Below, in pieces: positions 25,706-35,239 of a stretch of 64,000 nt of DNA. The notes under the pieces were generated by a model. It was not told the origin of the DNA. It did no database searches and worked only from the letters and a program-made list of their open reading frames with translations. The position numbers were made by a program, and so were the translations under genes. The first letter of the stretch is position 1. Every line of letters begins with the position of its first letter. This DNA is from Lyngbya aestuarii BL J (lineage in GTDB: Bacteria; Cyanobacteriota; Cyanobacteriia; Cyanobacteriales; Microcoleaceae), in assembly GCF_000478195.2 (NCBI RefSeq), contig NZ_AUZM01000012.1, positions 1 to 64,000 of the forward strand. Direction: 5' to 3'.

Positions 25706-26467
25706 TTAAAATAAAGGAGCCGCCGGAGAAGTCGGTGCAACTAAGCAATTAACCACCTGATCAAGAATACAGACAACCGGGCCAACTTCTGTTCCTTGTA
25801 GCAAGGCATTTGTTAAGTCAGTATTCGACAATTCCGCTTGAGCGATGTTCGTATTCACTAAGATAGCCGCCTGTAAATTGGCGTTGGAGAAATCTGCACC
25901 TTTGAGGTTAGCAAGGCGAAGATCCGCTGCAAACATATTGGCATCTGTAAAGTTGGCATCGGCTAAGTTCGCTTTGAAGAAAGTCACCTGACGCAGATCG
26001 GCGTTCTCAAAATTGGCTTCTGAGAGGTAGGCTTCGCTGAAGTTGGCTTCAAACAAATTAGCATCTTGAAAATCAGCTTTGCGAAGGTTAGCTCTAGCGA
26101 AGGATGCTCCCGATAAATCAGCTTGTCGCAGATCAGCACCTTGGAGATCCGTATATCGAAGATTCGCCTCGTAAAGATTGGCATCTGCGAGGTTGGCTCG
26201 AAATAAATCGGCTACATAGAGATTGGCTCCGTACAAGTTGGCACTCCGCAAGTCAGCATCCCGTAGAATTGCCCCTTGTAGTTTTGCATTGAACAAGTTC
26301 GCCCCTCTCAAGTCCAGTCCACTGAGGTTCGCTCCCCGTAAATCGCATCCTGGACAGCGATTTGTTGCTCGTAATTGAGCGATCGCATCGTCATCGGCTG
26401 CCAAAGTTTCCATTGCCAACCCCAGTGGAGAGAGTAAAATTGTGGTGACTAAAGCTAGCAGTTTCAT
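25706..26467 (-). CDS. Exported pentapeptide-repeat protein, 253 aa
   Basis: Signal peptide (MKLLALVTTILLSPLGLAMETLAADDD, cleavage after the ALA) and then about 33 tandem pentapeptides of A(D/N)LxX type (for example LFRANLADANLYEANL) over residues about 35-225, ending in a Cys-containing tail (VVCILDQVVNCLV). It is predicted to be a secreted or lumenal beta-helix. The ATG at 26467 follows an AAAGGA sequence at good spacing, so it is preferred over the TTG five codons upstream. Lumenal pentapeptide proteins are common in cyanobacteria; function unknown. Confidence 0.85.
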   Translation of the reverse strand: MKLLALVTTILLSPLGLAMETLAADDDAIAQLRATNRCPGCDLRGANLSGLDLRGANLFNAKLQGAILRDADLRSANLYGANLYVADLFRANLADANLYEANLRYTDLQGADLRQADLSGASFARANLRKADFQDANLFEANFSEAYLSEANFENADLRQVTFFKANLADANFTDANMFAADLRLANLKGADFSNANLQAAILVNTNIAQAELSNTDLTNALLQGTEVGPVVCILDQVVNCLVAPTSPAAPLF

Positions 26468-27040
26468 TATCCTTTTCCCCAATCAGCCAACAAAAAACAG
26501 AAATGAACGCATCTACGGCTTGTGCAATCGATTCTATCACGGGTTATCCCCATTGCCAGGATGAAACAACTTTTGTTAAGACTTTAGGGGGGTAAGTTGA
26601 GGGTGATCTTTCATTGTTTGCAGTTTTATCGTTTTCTTAAGAAAGACAAAAATCAATTTCTTACGCTCGCGCCCCCAGTAATTGGATAACAGAAGTGAAT
26701 CGAGCAATTTTTTGAGAGCCGATTGACAGAGGAGCATTTTCTACAGTATGTTAAGCCAAACTAGCTATAAAAGAATCTCATGTGATCGCGATTGAAAAGA
26801 GTCCAATTCACTCAAAAGCTGGACACCTCTAGAGTTTAATCCCGCCTATCCTGGAAATAGGAGTTCAGATTTGAGAAATTTAAGTCTGCTTCTCTAGTCG
26901 ATAGAGACTTTGATGAACTATACTTGCTCATTGAGTCTCTGTTCTCGTTCAAAGGATAGAACGGGACAAACCAATCAAGCATTGCATTGAGATTCAAGTT
27001 GATATTGTCATAGTGGAATTGTGGCGTGAAGCAGAAGGGA
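26468..27040. other. Intergenic region, nothing assigned
   Basis: 573 bases between divergent genes, AT-rich and without a recognised RNA gene, repeat element or credible small ORF. It contains no HIP1 cluster and no obvious terminator. It probably holds the promoters of the exported pentapeptide protein and the following coiled-coil protein. Confidence 0.55.
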
Positions 27041-27844
27041 ATGAGTCAAACGACAGCATTTATGGGGGGGTGTATGTTCACCGTAATGACCGCCCTCCTC
27101 CTGCTCATTGGGTGGCTATTATTTGGCGACCTGCCTTCTAGTAACTCAAAGGATGCTTCAGAATCTGATCGCAACAATCAGCCCTACGGAGTTTTACCTT
27201 TTAATCCTTCTCAACCCAATCAGCCTTTTGGTATTCTTCCGTTTGGCCCTCCTCAACCGGGTCAATCTTATGGTTCGCTGCAACTGCCGCCTCCCCCTCC
27301 TCTGACGGCGGCGCCGAGTAGTCCTTCCAATCCCCCCAATAGCTCCGACTCCCAACTCCAAAACCAAGTTCAGCAGCAGCAGAATATAACGCAACAGCTT
27401 ACAACTCAGTTGGAGCGGCATCGGATGCAAATTGAGCAGTTGACAACGCAGACGGAACGCCAGCGAATGCAAATCGAACAACTGACTTCTCAAACTGAGC
27501 AGCAACGCATCAAAAATGAGCAGCTCTTGATGCAACTCAATGAACAACAACGGATGATTACTTGGTCGGGGGGTTCCTCTAAACCTTTTGCGAATCAGTC
27601 CGGAAACAACTCGATGATTCAAACGGCTGTTCTTTGGGTTTTAGTCGGAGTTGTGGTGGCTCTGTTTGTAGGCGGAAGTATTTTTGTTCTCAGTTTGATT
27701 TTTGTCCTCACTCAACCTCAGCGGCGTTCATCAAGTCCGAAAAAGTATCCCATGCAACCGATTGATTTTGCTTGGCCTTATGCTTTTTATGATGAGCAAA
27801 CTGACTTTCTTCCTCCGCAACCAAGAAGCAGACGCAATCGTTAA
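27041..27844 (+). CDS. Two-anchor coiled-coil membrane protein, unknown, 267 aa
   Basis: From the ATG at 27041: a hydrophobic segment (CMFTVMTALLLLIGWLLFG), a Pro/Gly/Gln-rich linker, and a coiled-coil region built of repeats like RHRMQIEQLTTQTERQ. A second membrane segment follows (WVLVGVVVALFVGGSIFVL), then a short basic tail. The two hydrophobic ends with a coiled coil between them suggest a hairpin or bridge at the membrane. A GTG at 27026 is an alternative start. It precedes the flippase gene by 36 bases, so they may be co-transcribed. No known family recognised. Confidence 0.6.
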   Translation: MSQTTAFMGGCMFTVMTALLLLIGWLLFGDLPSSNSKDASESDRNNQPYGVLPFNPSQPNQPFGILPFGPPQPGQSYGSLQLPPPPPLTAAPSSPSNPPNSSDSQLQNQVQQQQNITQQLTTQLERHRMQIEQLTTQTERQRMQIEQLTSQTEQQRIKNEQLLMQLNEQQRMITWSGGSSKPFANQSGNNSMIQTAVLWVLVGVVVALFVGGSIFVLSLIFVLTQPQRRSSSPKKYPMQPIDFAWPYAFYDEQTDFLPPQPRSRRNR

Positions 27845-27880
27845 GATAAGATCTGACTGATTCTAATTTGCCAGTTTTCA

Positions 27881-29236
27881 ATGGGCATTCGACAACTTTT
27901 GACTCAATGGGGTCTATCTTTTTTTGACTCTCCTTTACTGGTGAATTTGGCTAGAGGTGCGGGAACTGCTTTTTTAGTCCAGGTTTCAGGTGTTGGATTG
28001 ACTTATATGGTCCAGATTTTTCTGGCTCGTTGGCTGGGAACGGCTGAGTTTGGAATTTATGAATATGTTGTTTCCTGCACGTTGTTACTCGCCATTTTCG
28101 GTGGACTTGGTTTGCCGACTGCTGTATTGCGGTTTATTAGTCAATATAAAGTGACCCAACAATGGCAACAATTAACGGGCTTAATTCAAGGGACTTGGCA
28201 GTTAACGGGTGTGATTAGTTTTGCCCTCACTTTAGGCACAACGGCTTTAATTTTAATCTTTACTGATTCTAGTTGGATCTATTATACGCCACTCTTAATT
28301 GGAGTTTGGATGGTGCCTTTAATTGCTTTAGCCCAACTCCAGGCAGAAATGGCTCGGGCTTTTAATAAAATTATCTTAGCCTATGCTCCGTTTCGTTTAA
28401 TTCAACCACTCTTGGTATTAGGGGCAGCTTTTTCTGCTGGGCAAATTCAATCTCCCCTCCAGAGTGAAATTGTCTTAGGAGTCTCGATTTTATCTTTGAT
28501 TCTTGTAGTCGTCAGTCAGTGGCAATTCTTACAACATCAACTCAAGATTGAATATCAGTTAGCTACTCCAGATTACCAGACAACTGAATGGTTAAAAGTG
28601 GCTTTTCCATTATTATTGCAAGGAGTATTTTTTATTGTTCTTAATCAAACTGATATTTTGATGATTGGAACAATTATTAGCCCCGAATCAGTGGGAATTT
28701 ACAGCGCTGCTGCTAAAACTTCGGTTTGGGTTACGTTTGTTTTACAAGCGGTGAATACTGTGGCTGCTCCGGTATTTACCACACTTTACACTCAAAATGA
28801 CCGCTCAGGTTTACAATCGTTAGTGGCGACTGTTGCCCATTGGATTTTCTGGCCGTCTTTAATTCTTGCTATTGCGATTATTACCTTTGCTGACCCCATT
28901 TTAGGCTTATTTGGTTCAGAGTTTGTTGCCGCCCGTCTACCCATGACTATTCTAATTTTTGGACAGTTAGTGAATGTTGGTTCGGGTTCGGTTGGGTATC
29001 TCATGGTGATGACCGGACATCAAAATCAATCCGCTATCATCTTTGGATGTAGTGCAATCACCAATATTATTTTAAATGCGCTCACCATTCCCACTTTAGG
29101 CATTTTAGGTGCAGCTCTGTCTACCGCTTTAACAATGGCGATGTGGAATATTTTACTACACGTTTTAGTCGTTCGCTATCTAAACGTTTATCCTTCTATT
29201 CTCTATGCCATTTTACCCAAATCTCATCCTAACTAA
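27881..29236 (+). CDS. Polysaccharide flippase (Wzx/MurJ-like, MOP superfamily)
   Basis: 451 residues, hydrophobic throughout with about 12-14 membrane helices. The opening LARGAGTAFLVQVSGVGLTYMVQIFLARWLG fits the oligosaccharide flippase / polysaccharide biosynthesis family, as does the later NQTDILMIGTIISPESVGIYSAAAK (a charged first-helix loop of the second half). It likely moves lipid-linked sugars across the inner membrane. No glycosyltransferase or polymerase gene is adjacent, so the polymer is unknown. It follows the two-anchor protein by 36 bases. Confidence 0.85.
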   Translation: MGIRQLLTQWGLSFFDSPLLVNLARGAGTAFLVQVSGVGLTYMVQIFLARWLGTAEFGIYEYVVSCTLLLAIFGGLGLPTAVLRFISQYKVTQQWQQLTGLIQGTWQLTGVISFALTLGTTALILIFTDSSWIYYTPLLIGVWMVPLIALAQLQAEMARAFNKIILAYAPFRLIQPLLVLGAAFSAGQIQSPLQSEIVLGVSILSLILVVVSQWQFLQHQLKIEYQLATPDYQTTEWLKVAFPLLLQGVFFIVLNQTDILMIGTIISPESVGIYSAAAKTSVWVTFVLQAVNTVAAPVFTTLYTQNDRSGLQSLVATVAHWIFWPSLILAIAIITFADPILGLFGSEFVAARLPMTILIFGQLVNVGSGSVGYLMVMTGHQNQSAIIFGCSAITNIILNALTIPTLGILGAALSTALTMAMWNILLHVLVVRYLNVYPSILYAILPKSHPN

Positions 29237-29347
29237 ACCTCAATATTCACTTCTTTTTTACCCAATCATTCATATCGTTGGGGTTGAGGGCGCAGAGAAG
29301 AACGCAATACAAACCGCCCCAACAATAATACTATAGTGTTGGTAATG

Positions 29348-29590
29348 TTAGCTGATCTCATCAATAATTAATTCCGGCTGGTTCACTTCATCAGACATCT
29401 CTACAATCGCCCGTACAACAGGTTTAACTTCAGAAGCATTAGGATTGTCAAAATCTTCATAACGAAATCGTTTTGCCCGTTTTGCTACTTGTACTATAAT
29501 CTGATAACGGCTACTTGATCCGCTCTTGATTAATTGTTCACTCAAACGGTTGATTTCATGGCTATTCACTGAGGAGATAGTGTTATACAT
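29348..29590 (-). CDS. rpoZ: RNA polymerase omega subunit
   Basis: An 80-residue protein with the cyanobacterial omega pattern: NRLSEQLIKSGSSSRYQI, QVAKRAKRFRYEDFDN and VKPVVRAIVEMSDEVNQPELI. Omega helps assemble and stabilise the RNA polymerase core. The length is typical of cyanobacterial RpoZ. It stands alone, divergent from an 87-codon gene 73 bases away and convergent with the flippase. Confidence 0.9.
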   Translation of the reverse strand: MYNTISSVNSHEINRLSEQLIKSGSSSRYQIIVQVAKRAKRFRYEDFDNPNASEVKPVVRAIVEMSDEVNQPELIIDEIS

Positions 29591-29663
29591 GACTACTTGA
29601 TTTACTCTACAGTTCTATCTTAGAAAACGGAGGTAAAATCATTGTTAACGGTAGGATAAATTC

Positions 29664-29927
29664 ATGTTATCTTTGGGAAAGGATAAATTGCTGTCACGGC
29701 AAACCGTCAGACTAATCAGCGGACATGATTTAATTGAAATTCTCTCAATTGGATTGTGTCAATTCCTCGGTTCAAATAATTCAAAAGATGTAGAAGCTGA
29801 ACAAATAGAGAAAATTCTGCGACTGGCTTATGAATCTTCTTATTTTCGTAAAACACAACTCTATTCTCTCATTCAACAGTGGGAAAGTTTAAATACACCG
29901 TTTGTGATTCTCCATCAAGAAGAATAG
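29664..29927 (+). CDS. Hypothetical protein, 87 aa
   Basis: Small protein MLSLGKDKLLSRQTVRLISGHDLIEIL... with a predicted helical body and no motif I recognise. A GGTAGGA sequence lies about ten bases before the ATG, supporting the start. It is divergent from rpoZ and convergent with gcvP; a palindromic repeat that may act as a terminator separates the two stops. Confidence 0.55.
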   Translation: MLSLGKDKLLSRQTVRLISGHDLIEILSIGLCQFLGSNNSKDVEAEQIEKILRLAYESSYFRKTQLYSLIQQWESLNTPFVILHQEE

Positions 29928-29931
29928 AATT

Positions 29932-29977
29932 AGGGCGGGTTGATAGAGTTTATTGATGACTGAAAAAACCCGCCCCG
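29932..29977. repeat. GGGCGGGTT palindrome, possible bidirectional terminator
   Basis: AGGGCGGGTT (29932-29941) pairs with AACCCGCCCC near 29968-29977 across an AT-rich loop. It sits between the stops of the 87-codon gene and gcvP. Similar G-rich/C-rich palindromes occur at 47991 and 55566. Confidence 0.6.
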
Positions 29978-29996
29978 ACAATTGTTTTAGACGATT

Positions 29997-32975
29997 CTAG
30001 TTCTCAGAATAAGCCTCCATTGGTAGACAAGAACAAACAAAATTGCGATCGCCATAAGCGTTATCAATTCGTCCCACAGAAGGCCAAAACTTATGATCTC
30101 GCAACCAAGGTGCCGGGTAAGCCGCCTGTTCGCGGGAATAGGGATGATTCCACTCACCGACAATTAGCGATTCTGCGGTGTGTGGTGCGTTCTTTAAGGG
30201 GTTGTTTTCGCCGTCGATGTCTCCCGACTCAATCGCCGAAATTTCGCGCCGAATCGCTATCATCGCGTCGCAGAAACGGTCTAACTCTGCTTTCGACTCG
30301 CTTTCTGTCGGTTCAACCATCACGGTTCCCGGTACCGGCCAAGAAACGGTAGGCGCGTGGAAGCCATAATCCATCAACCGTTTAGCGATATCATCGACTT
30401 CAATATTGGCTGATTTTTTCACGCCTCGCAAGTCTAAAATACATTCATGGGCAATCAAACCATTTTTACCCTTATATAAAATCGGGTAAGATTCTTTCAG
30501 ACGATGAGCCATATAATTAGCATTTAAAATCGCTACTTTTGTGGCTTCGGTTAACCCTTCGGCGCCCATCATGGCAATATACATCCAAGAAATTACCAAA
30601 ATACTCGGACTTCCCCAAGGCGCCGCCGAAATAGCGCCCAAAGATTGAGGATTATCATCTTGCATTGTCACAACTGAATGCCCCGGTAAAAAGGGAATTA
30701 AATGAGATTTAACCCCAATTGGCCCCATTCCTGGCCCACCGCCACCGTGAGGAATACAGAAGGTTTTGTGTAAGTTTAAATGACAAACATCGGCGCCAAA
30801 ATCAGCCGGACGACACAAACCAACTTGGGCGTTCATATTCGCCCCATCCATATAAACTTGACCGCCATTGTTGTGAATAATATCACAAATTTCCTGAATT
30901 CCTTCTTCAAAAACCCCGTGAGTGGAAGGATAAGTAATCATCAACGCCGCCAAATTTCGACCGTGTTTTTCGGCTTTAGTTTTGAGGTCATCAATGTCAA
31001 TATTTCCCTCAGAATCACATTTGACAGCAACAACTTTTAAGCCGCACATCACCGCACTTGCGGGGTTGGTTCCGTGTGCAGATTCAGGAATTAAACAGAT
31101 ATTACGGTTGGTTTCGCCTCGTTCTTCGTGGTAGCGACGAATCACTAATAAACCGGTATATTCCCCTTGAGAACCTGCATTCGGTTGCAGAGAAATTCCA
31201 TCAAATCCTGTTATTTCTGCTAACCAATGTTCTAACTGTTGGAACAGAACTTGATAACCGACGGTTTGAGATTTGGGGGCAAAGGGATGAATTTTACCAA
31301 ATTCCGGCCAAGTTACGGGTAACATTTCTGCTGCCGCGTTTAACTTCATTGTACAGGAACCCAACGGAATCATCGAAGTTGTTAATGATAAATCTTTGTT
31401 TTCCAAGCGATGCAAATACCGCAATAATTCCGTTTCCGAATGATACTGATTGAAAGCGGGATGAGTCAGATAGTCGCTAGTTCGTTTAAAAGCATCTAGC
31501 AGTGTAGAATTTCCGGAGAGTTCATCCAGTCGGAAAGGCAGTTCATCGGTATCGGAGAAGATTTGCCACAAATCAATTAAATCTTGAATTGTTGTGGTTT
31601 CATCTAAACTGATACCCACAGTATTTTTATCTAGAGTTCGTAGATTAATATGATGAACTTTGGCTGCATCGAGAATTTCTTGTAACGGTTGGGAACCTAA
31701 ATTCACTCCGAGGGTATCAAAATAGGATTCATTGCTAATTTCATACCCCAATCGTTGTAATCCTTGTGCTAATATTGTCGTTAACTGATGGATTTTTTCG
31801 GCAATTTGTTTTAACCCTTTTGGCCCGTGATAAACTGCATACATTCCCGAAATTACAGCTAAAAGAACCTGGGCGGTACAAATATTGCTGGTGGCTTTAT
31901 CCCGACGAATATGTTGTTCACGTGTTTGTAAAGCTAAACGCAAAGCTGGGTTTCCGTTTGAGTCTTTTGAAACCCCAACTAAACGTCCTGGAACTTGTCG
32001 TTTGTAGGTTTCTTGGGTGGCAAAATAAGCCGCATGGGGGCCGCCATAACCGAGGGGAACCCCAAACCGTTGAGTATTTCCGACCACAATATCCGCCCCA
32101 AATTCACCAGGGGGCGTTAACAACGTTAAACTTAAAATATCAGCCGCAACGGTAACTAATGCTTTGTGTTTGTGGGCAGTTTCGATCAAGTCTCGGTAGT
32201 CGTAAATTGCCCCGTCGGTTGCGGGATATTGTAGCAACGCCCCAAAAATTGGGGTATCAAACTTAAAGGTTTTAAAATCTCCGACAATGATTTCAATTCC
32301 CAACGGTAAAGCCCGCGTTTTAACTACATCAATTGTTTGGGGATGACAATCTTGAGACACAAAAAACGCATCCGCTTTTTTCGCCTTAGAAACGCCATAA
32401 CTCATACTCATTGCTTCAGCCGCAGCAGTTGCTTCATCGAGTAAAGAAGCATTGGCAATTTCCATCCCCGTTAGATCAATAATCATCGTTTGAAAGTTTA
32501 ACAACGCTTCCAAACGACCTTGGGCAATTTCGGCTTGGTAGGGAGTATAAGCCGTGTACCAACCGGGATTTTCTAACAGATTGCGTTGAATAACTGGAGG
32601 CGTGATACAATTAGAATAGCCCATCCCAATAAATGAGCGAAAGATTTGGTTTTTTGAGGCAATTTCTTTTAATTGGGCGAGGGCGGCATATTCACTTTTA
32701 GCGATCGGTAATTTCAGGGAACGGTTGAGGCGAATTGAAGCCGGAATGGTGCGATCAATGAGTTCATTGAGATCGGAAAATCCCAAAGTTTCTAACATTT
32801 CTTGGATGGCCTCCAAGTTCGGGCCAATATGTCGCTTTAAAAAAGAATCTGTTATAGTAGTCAATTGGGGTTCATCCTCAGAAGTTGGAGAACTTGAATA
32901 AAATTGATGGGTTTTTGTAACGGTAGATCGAGTGTTGGCTTTTTCTGGATTGGACGTTGAATGAAAATCTAACAT
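29997..32975 (-). CDS. gcvP: Glycine dehydrogenase (decarboxylating), P protein
   Basis: Pyridoxal-phosphate subunit of the glycine cleavage system, which decarboxylates glycine and passes aminomethyl to the H protein. It is central to cyanobacterial photorespiration. The 992-residue length is that of the fused single-chain P protein. The cofactor lysine is in [18 protein letters not shown], and the substrate-binding [15 protein letters not shown] block is intact. The N-terminal 55 residues before LKRHIGPN are low complexity and look like an extension. gcvH lies upstream on the same strand; gcvT is not in the window. Confidence 0.95.
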   Translation of the reverse strand: MLDFHSTSNPEKANTRSTVTKTHQFYSSSPTSEDEPQLTTITDSFLKRHIGPNLEAIQEMLETLGFSDLNELIDRTIPASIRLNRSLKLPIAKSEYAALAQLKEIASKNQIFRSFIGMGYSNCITPPVIQRNLLENPGWYTAYTPYQAEIAQGRLEALLNFQTMIIDLTGMEIANASLLDEATAAAEAMSMSYGVSKAKKADAFFVSQDCHPQTIDVVKTRALPLGIEIIVGDFKTFKFDTPIFGALLQYPATDGAIYDYRDLIETAHKHKALVTVAADILSLTLLTPPGEFGADIVVGNTQRFGVPLGYGGPHAAYFATQETYKRQVPGRLVGVSKDSNGNPALRLALQTREQHIRRDKATSNICTAQVLLAVISGMYAVYHGPKGLKQIAEKIHQLTTILAQGLQRLGYEISNESYFDTLGVNLGSQPLQEILDAAKVHHINLRTLDKNTVGISLDETTTIQDLIDLWQIFSDTDELPFRLDELSGNSTLLDAFKRTSDYLTHPAFNQYHSETELLRYLHRLENKDLSLTTSMIPLGSCTMKLNAAAEMLPVTWPEFGKIHPFAPKSQTVGYQVLFQQLEHWLAEITGFDGISLQPNAGSQGEYTGLLVIRRYHEERGETNRNICLIPESAHGTNPASAVMCGLKVVAVKCDSEGNIDIDDLKTKAEKHGRNLAALMITYPSTHGVFEEGIQEICDIIHNNGGQVYMDGANMNAQVGLCRPADFGADVCHLNLHKTFCIPHGGGGPGMGPIGVKSHLIPFLPGHSVVTMQDDNPQSLGAISAAPWGSPSILVISWMYIAMMGAEGLTEATKVAILNANYMAHRLKESYPILYKGKNGLIAHECILDLRGVKKSANIEVDDIAKRLMDYGFHAPTVSWPVPGTVMVEPTESESKAELDRFCDAMIAIRREISAIESGDIDGENNPLKNAPHTAESLIVGEWNHPYSREQAAYPAPWLRDHKFWPSVGRIDNAYGDRNFVCSCLPMEAYSEN

Positions 32976-33336
32976 GAAACTTTAATTAAAACTCCAAAAT
33001 GTGAATAGTATGGACTTGAGAACTACAGAACAGCCACATTGACTATAAAATGACTTCTCATTAACAGAATAGAGTAAACCTTCCCCTCTGTTCCTCAACC
33101 TGACGACAGGTCATGAAATCATTCCGATGAAATCTACAGCGTCCTTATTTATTTGTAACAAATTTTCTCACAAAGGAACTAGGAACTGTGGCTTGTGATA
33201 CACTTAATACATTTACTGGACAAATTCATACTCAAAAACAACTTTTGGGGTCGCTGTTATTGAAAAACCGTTTTCCCTCATTAGTTCAGAGTTGTGAATC
33301 CTAGATTTTTTGTTCCTAGTTCCAATGACTTAAATT
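32976..33336. other. gcvH-gcvP intergenic region
   Basis: 361 bases. No gene and no glycine-riboswitch pattern was recognised. It contains one 12-base inverted repeat, listed separately. It separates gcvH from gcvP, so gcvP may have its own promoter here. Confidence 0.55.
33175..33323. repeat. Inverted repeat bounded by GGAACTAGGAAC / GTTCCTAGTTCC
   Basis: GGAACTAGGAAC (33175-33186) is the exact reverse complement of GTTCCTAGTTCC (33312-33323), enclosing about 125 bases. No protein is encoded. It lies just before the gcvH stop on the minus strand, so it could be a transcript hairpin or the ends of a small palindromic element. Confidence 0.5.
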
Positions 33337-33726
33337 CTACTCACCTTCGACAAGCTGTCGATACTCCTCTGCCGTCAGTGAATCATCCAAGTCATTAATT
33401 TCATCAATGCGAACTTTGATCAACCATCCCTCACCATAGGGATCGTCGGCAAGCTGTTCGGGCGATTCTACCACAGCATCGTTACATTCGACTACAGTAC
33501 CACTAATGGGCGCTTTCAAATCTTCTACTGCTTTGACCGATTCTATTGTCCCAAAAGATTCGCCTTTCTCAATCGCATCGTTGAGCGAGGGCAATTCTAA
33601 AAACACAATATCCCCAAGCTGTTCAACGGCGAAAGCACTCACTCCAACCGTGGCAATTTCACCATCAAGTCGGACATATTCATGGGTGTCAGTGTATTTT
33701 ATATCTTCAGGATATTCTATCGTCAT
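33337..33726 (-). CDS. gcvH: Glycine cleavage system H protein
   Basis: Lipoate-bearing carrier of the glycine cleavage system. The lipoylation site is in [19 protein letters not shown], with the modified lysine in SVKA. The opening [14 protein letters not shown] is standard. Two starts are possible: [10 protein letters not shown] from 33732 or MTIEYPED from 33726. A GAGGA lies directly against the first ATG but six bases before the second, which fits ribosome binding better, so 33726 is chosen (129 residues). It likely works with gcvP just downstream. Confidence 0.93.
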   Translation of the reverse strand: MTIEYPEDIKYTDTHEYVRLDGEIATVGVSAFAVEQLGDIVFLELPSLNDAIEKGESFGTIESVKAVEDLKAPISGTVVECNDAVVESPEQLADDPYGEGWLIKVRIDEINDLDDSLTAEEYRQLVEGE

Positions 33727-33809
33727 AATCATTCCTCACAAATTGCAAAAATTCAGCCTAACACTGCAAACTTAGCTACAGAATAATCCCAGCATCATCG
33801 GCTAGAATT

Positions 33810-34643
33810 ATGAACAAAGTAACCCTCAAACGCCTCATTATAGGAGAATTTTCACTCCATCGCTTGCTGATCTCAACAATAATCATTTATGCGTGCGTGG
33901 GAATCTGGGCCTATTTTGGGAGTGATCGCCTAATTTTTCTCCCACCCCCGTCGAGTTACACGCAGACTAACGAGTTGATCCAACTCAAAGCCGCAAATGG
34001 CGACGATATTACCGCCCTCTACTTACCCAACCCCGAAAGTCAGTATACAATTCTCTACAGTCATGGCAATGCAGAAGACATCGGACAGACTCGCTTCCAC
34101 TTACAAAAGCTACAAGAAATAGGCTTTTCAGTTTTGGTTTATGACTATCCGGGATATGGGACTAGCAGTGGAAAACCGACGGTAAAAGGCACCTATCACG
34201 CCATTAACGCTGCCTACAACTACCTCACCCAAGACTTAAATATACCGCCCCATGAAATTCTCGTCTATGGTCGTTCTGTGGGGGGAGGGCCGTCTGTTGA
34301 TTTAGCTTCCCGTAAACCCATTGGGGGGTTAATCATTGAAAGTTCGTTTGTCAGTATTTTTCGAGTCGTTACCCGCATTCCTCTATTTCCCTTTGACAAA
34401 TTTTCCAATCTGGCTAAAATCCCAAAAGTTAACAGTCCCATCTTAATCCTGCATGGAAATCAGGATCAAGTGATTCCTTTTTGGCATGGAGAAAAGCTCT
34501 ACGCCAAAGCCAACGAACCAAAAATGTCTTTCTGGGTAGACGGCGCCGACCATAACGATGTGTTAGATGTCGCCGGACAGCGTTATCTAGAAACCCTAAA
34601 AAAGTTTACCGAATTAGTCGAAAATCATCATAGCTCAACTTAG
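33810..34643 (+). CDS. Membrane-anchored alpha/beta-hydrolase (BEM46/ABHD17-like)
   Basis: An N-terminal hydrophobic anchor (LLISTIIIYACVGIWAYFG) is followed by an alpha/beta-hydrolase domain. Landmarks: YSHGNAEDIG (oxyanion), VYDYPGYGTSSGKP, the nucleophile elbow VYGRSVGGGPS, LHGNQDQVIPF (acid) and GADHNDV (His). The layout matches BEM46-type serine hydrolases. The substrate is unknown, perhaps a lipid or acyl thioester. It is divergent from gcvH. Confidence 0.85.
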   Translation: MNKVTLKRLIIGEFSLHRLLISTIIIYACVGIWAYFGSDRLIFLPPPSSYTQTNELIQLKAANGDDITALYLPNPESQYTILYSHGNAEDIGQTRFHLQKLQEIGFSVLVYDYPGYGTSSGKPTVKGTYHAINAAYNYLTQDLNIPPHEILVYGRSVGGGPSVDLASRKPIGGLIIESSFVSIFRVVTRIPLFPFDKFSNLAKIPKVNSPILILHGNQDQVIPFWHGEKLYAKANEPKMSFWVDGADHNDVLDVAGQRYLETLKKFTELVENHHSST

Positions 34644-34725
34644 CTCGTTCAGTGTATAATCAGTCAATCCAGAATTTGTGTGGGGTGCATTTACCGTGTT
34701 CACATAACACGAGGACGTTTACCCG

Positions 34726-35088
34726 ATGAAACTCACTAAATTTTTGGGAAAATCTCTATTAGTTGTGACTGGAATTAGCTTCACTTGGGTTCCCCAATTT
34801 TCCGCAATTGCTAGCCTAACTCCGGTTAACCCCACTTCTGAAACTGGACTCAACCCGATACATCTACCTCAAGCCGAATTTCAACTTGCAAATATTCGCA
34901 GTTGTTCCGTTGCTGACCCGACAGATACCCCGCTGAATGTGCGTTCAACTCCCAACGGTAAAATTATCGGCAGTTTACCTGATGGCGTAAAAGTCGAATG
35001 GCTGAAAACTTCCAGTAATAATAAATGGGCGTTTATTCGCACTTCTATTATGGAAGGTTACGTTTGGGCCGCTTATCTCAAATGTTAA
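34726..35088 (+). CDS. Secreted SH3-domain protein, 120 aa
   Basis: Signal peptide (LGKSLLVVTGISFTWVPQFSAIAS) and then a single SH3b-type domain at residues about 58-120: CSVADPTDTPLNVRSTPNGKIIGSLPDGVKVEW, ending in GYVWAAYLKC. Two Cys residues (start and end of the domain) could form a disulphide. It is a smaller relative of the 249-residue SH3 protein at 18309. Probably a periplasmic or wall-associated protein. Confidence 0.78.
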   Translation: MKLTKFLGKSLLVVTGISFTWVPQFSAIASLTPVNPTSETGLNPIHLPQAEFQLANIRSCSVADPTDTPLNVRSTPNGKIIGSLPDGVKVEWLKTSSNNKWAFIRTSIMEGYVWAAYLKC

Positions 35089-35129
35089 TTCATAGCTAAA
35101 CCCCGATCAACGGAGACTCAAAATACCTC

Positions 35130-35170
35130 AAAGACACAGAGAAAACCCAAAAACAAATCTTTGTGTCTTT
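35130..35170 (+). terminator. Hairpin after the SH3 gene
   Basis: AAAGACACAGAG (35130-35141) pairs with CTTTGTGTCTTT (35159-35170), with one mismatch and a loop of about 17 bases, followed by TTCTC. It lies 41 bases after the SH3 stop. It also resembles the common dispersed CACAAAGACACAGAG sequence of cyanobacteria. Confidence 0.45.
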
Positions 35171-35239
35171 TTCTCTTGGTGTTCGATCTCTATTCAGACT
35201 AAAAACTCTGTTTTCTGCATCTACTTACCCTAACCGCAT

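Noticed and set aside
31058-32155. Plus-strand frames within gcvP
   Set aside because: Shadows of the 992-residue gcvP frame.
32976-33336. Glycine riboswitch between gcvH and gcvP
   Set aside because: I did not find the conserved aptamer core; only an unrelated inverted repeat is present.
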